Shown here: positions 60,665 to 64,000 of the stretch, piece after piece | Position numbering within the stretch: the first letter of the stretch is position 1 | How the letters are laid out: every line of letters starts with the position of its first letter | Assembly: GCA_025617745.1 (NCBI GenBank) | Contig: CM046853.1 | Span: 31,051,313-31,115,312 of the forward strand | Direction: 5' to 3' | DNA length: 64,000 bases | Source of the DNA: Heliocidaris erythrogramma | Taxonomy: Eukaryota; Echinodermata; Echinoidea; Camarodonta; Echinometridae | Made by a program: the position numbers and the translations under genes | Notes under the pieces: generated by a model | What the model saw: only the letters and a program-made list of their open reading frames with translations | What the model was told of the DNA's origin: nothing | Database searches by the model: none

Positions 60665-61374
60665 GCAGTGCATATCTGGATCAACATTGGAGCGGTACAC
60701 TACAGGTTTATAAACCCATCAAGAAGAATGAGTCGTCACCCTTTTGTTTTTGTATTTTTTATATAAGTGTTGATTTGTACAGAAAGGAGGGGACCAAAAC
60801 GAGATGTTTTATTTTTCCTTGACGAGAAAGTGTGATCCTTTTTTTTATTTAAAAGTTTTGTGTTGAAAGACAATCCGTTTCAATGACTCCATGTAAATGT
60901 ATATTACTTAGAGATCTTTATCTTCCTATCTCTGCACAAAGGTTTCTGTAGGTAACTTGGATATATGTGCTCATGTAGAAAGGCATGCTATCATTATCCA
61001 CTTAAAGTTGTCAACATTTGATCCTGTTGTAATATGCCCTTTTGGACGTATATATTGTGCATGCTAGGTGTTTTGTTAAACGCAGGCTGCCATTTACCTT
61101 TTCAAATTTTGATTAACTTGCATACGACTAGCTATATTTGTTGGTTTAATCAGTGAATAACGTCGTCAAGAGCAGTTTTCCTTTTGCAATCTCATTTCCT
61201 AGGTTTGGCTTGAAACATAAGAATACTTCCTTTGGGGGTTGGGTTCTTTAACTATGTCATTATCTATCTATTATACCTACAAGTTCCTTTGGGGTTGGGG
61301 TTGGAGTGGGGTTCTTGCTGATACATCATGATTTCTTGTTGGGTAAAGTGAAAAAGAACGTTATTTCTCACCAG

Positions 61375-61380
61375 AATAAA
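61375..61380 (+). terminator. Candidate poly(A) signal AATAAA
   Basis: Canonical AATAAA (ccagaataaaagc) about 4.15 kb after the stop, followed by GT/T-rich sequence (ggtctctttc) some 35 nt later. It is a plausible distal polyadenylation signal, not proven. Confidence 0.35.
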
Positions 61381-64000
61381 AGCTTACAGTTACTAAAAGT
61401 GGAATATATATGGTCTCTTTCTAAAGGCATCCAGTTATATTGTATCAACACAGCTACTGATATCTAACACACTTCAGTTGGGTTGGTTATTAGAAAGTCA
61501 CTTGATGCATTGCTACCCGTTATTAAGGTGGAACTTCCTTTGGAATGTTATTTCTGTTCCTTGCCTAGAGGGAGCGTACATACTAAGCTTTATTGGAAAT
61601 GATTACATGACTAGGCTACAAACTTTTGTCAAAATAAGCCCCCCGACCACCACCACTGCATGGCACCCATCCCATTTTGTCCACAAGTACTGGCCATGCC
61701 ACACGAAGTGCGTTTACCAAAGCTGTTGAAAGTGATCTAGAGCTTACGGGTACTTTAGGTTTCTGTCTCATGGCGGGCCGTCAGTCTCGAGTGAAAGACA
61801 CACTTTGGCCAGGAGCCGTAGAAGGATCTGTGTCTACACTAGGAGTACGAGTGGAGCACATCTCCTCTCGGAGGACCAAACATATTCTTCATTCCTTACT
61901 TATCCAAACAATTCTAAATATTATTTGACTGTCCCTTTGCCTTGTTAGGTCAGCTGTACTTAATGTTCCATCAGTGGAGTGATCAAAGATTGAACACGTC
62001 TGAGAATTCCTTATTCTACATTTTGACATCTCCTCTTGAATATGGAAGTGTAGAGAAGATTTCCATGTTCTCTGAATCATGAATGACAATCATGGTTTTC
62101 ATAAACCATCTCGCCTCATCAATGAAATAAGATTTTTTGTCTCCGGGACAAACTGAACGTCAGCATTAATTCATATGTCAATTTCTATTTTGGTCCATTT
62201 CTTTGAAAGTATTAAACCCTGTGCTTGCCCATTCATTATACAGTAACTCTGTACATTCCATTTTGTATACATGCATGAGCCATTAGATGCCACTTCTCTT
62301 CTCTTTTCATTTGCTCTTTTTATTTTTATTCTGAGAGGCTCAGATCAAGCTCTTTCTTCATGTTAGGTCAGTATTGCATGGTTATTTATTTGCATACTAA
62401 AAAAAAAACCAACAAGGCAATGTAGTTGTCGATGGTTCTATCAAGGAGATCGATTAGAAATGTATTCATGCCATATGTTGATGTACTATTTTGTATGATA
62501 TCTCATTATTTATTGAAGTTCTGTACATTTCTCATTCATGTACTATTAATACAAGCAACGTTTAGAAACATTGCAGCTATCGTTAAATTTTTGTTTGTTA
62601 TTGTATTCTGCAAGCATTCACCGGTATTCATTTGAGAAGCGTTTAAGTACTTAAACCTGCCTGACAATAATTAGACTTAATTTGTTTGTCATTAATTGCT
62701 ATGTTCTTCTGCCATTTGAAAAATGTTTTATTATGAATTTACCAAGTAAGAAAATGATAATTTTTATTTCCAGTTTTGTAATAATTTGCATTCTATAGAC
62801 CATGTAAAATCATGAATGGATTATAGTCTTTATATTTGTTCTTGAAAAGACAAAAAATCTTTTGTTTTTAGGCCGTAATGGTTACTTCAAAAGTATTTTT
62901 AAATTTGCCCATAATCCTGGTTATTCATTAACGTACTGATGAAACTAATCCGCATTATTAAGTGAGGACCCTGTTCTTCATAAATTTTAAGGCACAACTT
63001 TATATTCCACAATTTACATATCCATCTCTTTAGGAGACATCTCCCATCACATATTATTTTTTTGCGTTACGACTTCAACTATTTGATATAGTGAAACGTT
63101 ATTTGAATAGTGCAAATCTTTGGGTTCATTAACAAGACACTTCAAAGAAAATGTAAACCATTTTGACCAATATTGCATGAGATGTATGTTAGTTCTACAG
63201 TGAAAGTGGTCTTTTGAGTTTACATACCTACAAAAATGATTCATTCTTTTTTTATCCGTTTAAAATGATTTTTTTTTTCTTAAGATAATTAGATATATTT
63301 CTGAAGAGAGACGTTTCAAACTTGTTATGGTACTATTCTTAATGCTCCAAACAAAAAGGGATAAAAGGACCATAGATCTTGAATTATCCATTTAATATGT
63401 ACTTTCATATCCACTCATTGTTTTATGGGCATTTTCAGCAGATTGTTAATCACACAATGATTCATGTAATATTGTACTTCACTCCAGTATTGATCACTCA
63501 CTTGTAAAAGCAATCATTTCGTTATGTCATTTTTTTTTTCTCCTTTGAATATTTTTGTTTAAGTTATGTACACAAATGTAGTGATTTGTCTACAACTCAC
63601 GCGTTTTCTCAGACACTGGAAAGCTTGATTTATATTGAGATCATGTAGTATAACGATTCTTTCACTTCACATATAGCTCTAGACATATTATGATTCTAAA
63701 GTACATTTACATTCGTAGCCAGTAGAGATTACAGTTGTATGATATGTAGATTGAAAAGAAAAGATACCAAAAAAAAAATGAAGAAAAAAAACAACATAGA
63801 AGAATGTTAGATTAGTTTATCTCATGAGGTTTGTGATCTCAGAGATGTAGACTTGACTTCTTATCTTTGATTAAATCTATCTTTGCATCCCAAGTAGGGG
63901 ATTTTATGATTATGATTGGAGCGTTTTTTGAATATACCTCTGGATTGTGACATGAAAGGATAGTAGGAGAATGACAAGGATTGATTCCCGTGCAACGATA

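Larger units (their letters stand above)
57222..64000 (+). other. Presumed long 3' UTR and downstream flank
   Basis: No coding exon recognised. The stretch is AT-rich with short chance ORFs only. It holds a possible 80 bp inverted repeat (57877-57960), a GC-rich 660 bp inverted-repeat element (58010-58670) and two AATAAA signals (60659-60664, 61375-61380). Known: vertebrate CELF mRNAs have long 3' UTRs. The mRNA end cannot be fixed from sequence alone. 61450-61900 is less AT-rich and unique but not recognised. Confidence 0.5.

Overview
The window is animal nuclear DNA. It is AT-rich, has no dense gene packing, and shows one protein-coding gene split into many small exons by introns of up to 25 kb. 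Tandem CT/GA microsatellites and many short inverted-repeat (MITE-like) elements fill the introns. The protein is most like the CELF3/4/5/6 branch of the CUGBP/Elav-like (Bruno) RNA-binding proteins. The repeat content (foldback elements starting GTTTCATNAA, 'GCATACCTGCCAAC' elements, 'AGCTCATCCGGCCC' elements, tRNA-derived SINEs, very long CT tracts) resembles marine deuterostome genomes. A sea-urchin-like echinoderm is my best guess, but this is inference.

The gene runs left to right on the + strand. Ten coding exons could be placed by protein similarity, GT-AG boundaries and reading phase: 666-714, 18165-18293, 21667-21734, 46783-46932, 48606-48783, 49825-49983, 51482-51571, 52375-52467, 55655-55798 and 57094-57221 (stop TAA at 57219-57221). 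Their summed length is 1188 nt, an exact multiple of three (395 residues plus stop), and every junction phase agrees. The first exon here is the end of RRM1, so the promoter, start codon and most of RRM1 lie left of the window. Exons 2-4 encode RRM2, exons 4-8 the low-complexity Q/A/M/P-rich linker, and exons 9-10 RRM3 with the typical KRPKDAN-PY C-terminus.

Layout: 1-665, end of an upstream intron; 715-18164, a 17.4 kb intron; 18294-21666, a 3.4 kb intron; 21735-46782, a 25 kb intron inside RRM2 that holds most of the repeats; 46783-57221, the compact 3' half with introns of 0.8-3.2 kb; 57222-64000, presumed long 3' UTR and flank, including one GC-rich 660 bp inverted-repeat element. I see no second convincing gene, no tRNA or rRNA gene, and nothing prokaryotic.

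The points of most interest are: the unusual sequence around the splice sites of exons 3, 4 and 6 (CU repeats, C runs, a GC hairpin, GA/GGGA tracts); a shortened RRM2 loop; two MITE families that share a core but differ in their ends; and a tandem duplication that preserves an empty site for one of these MITEs.
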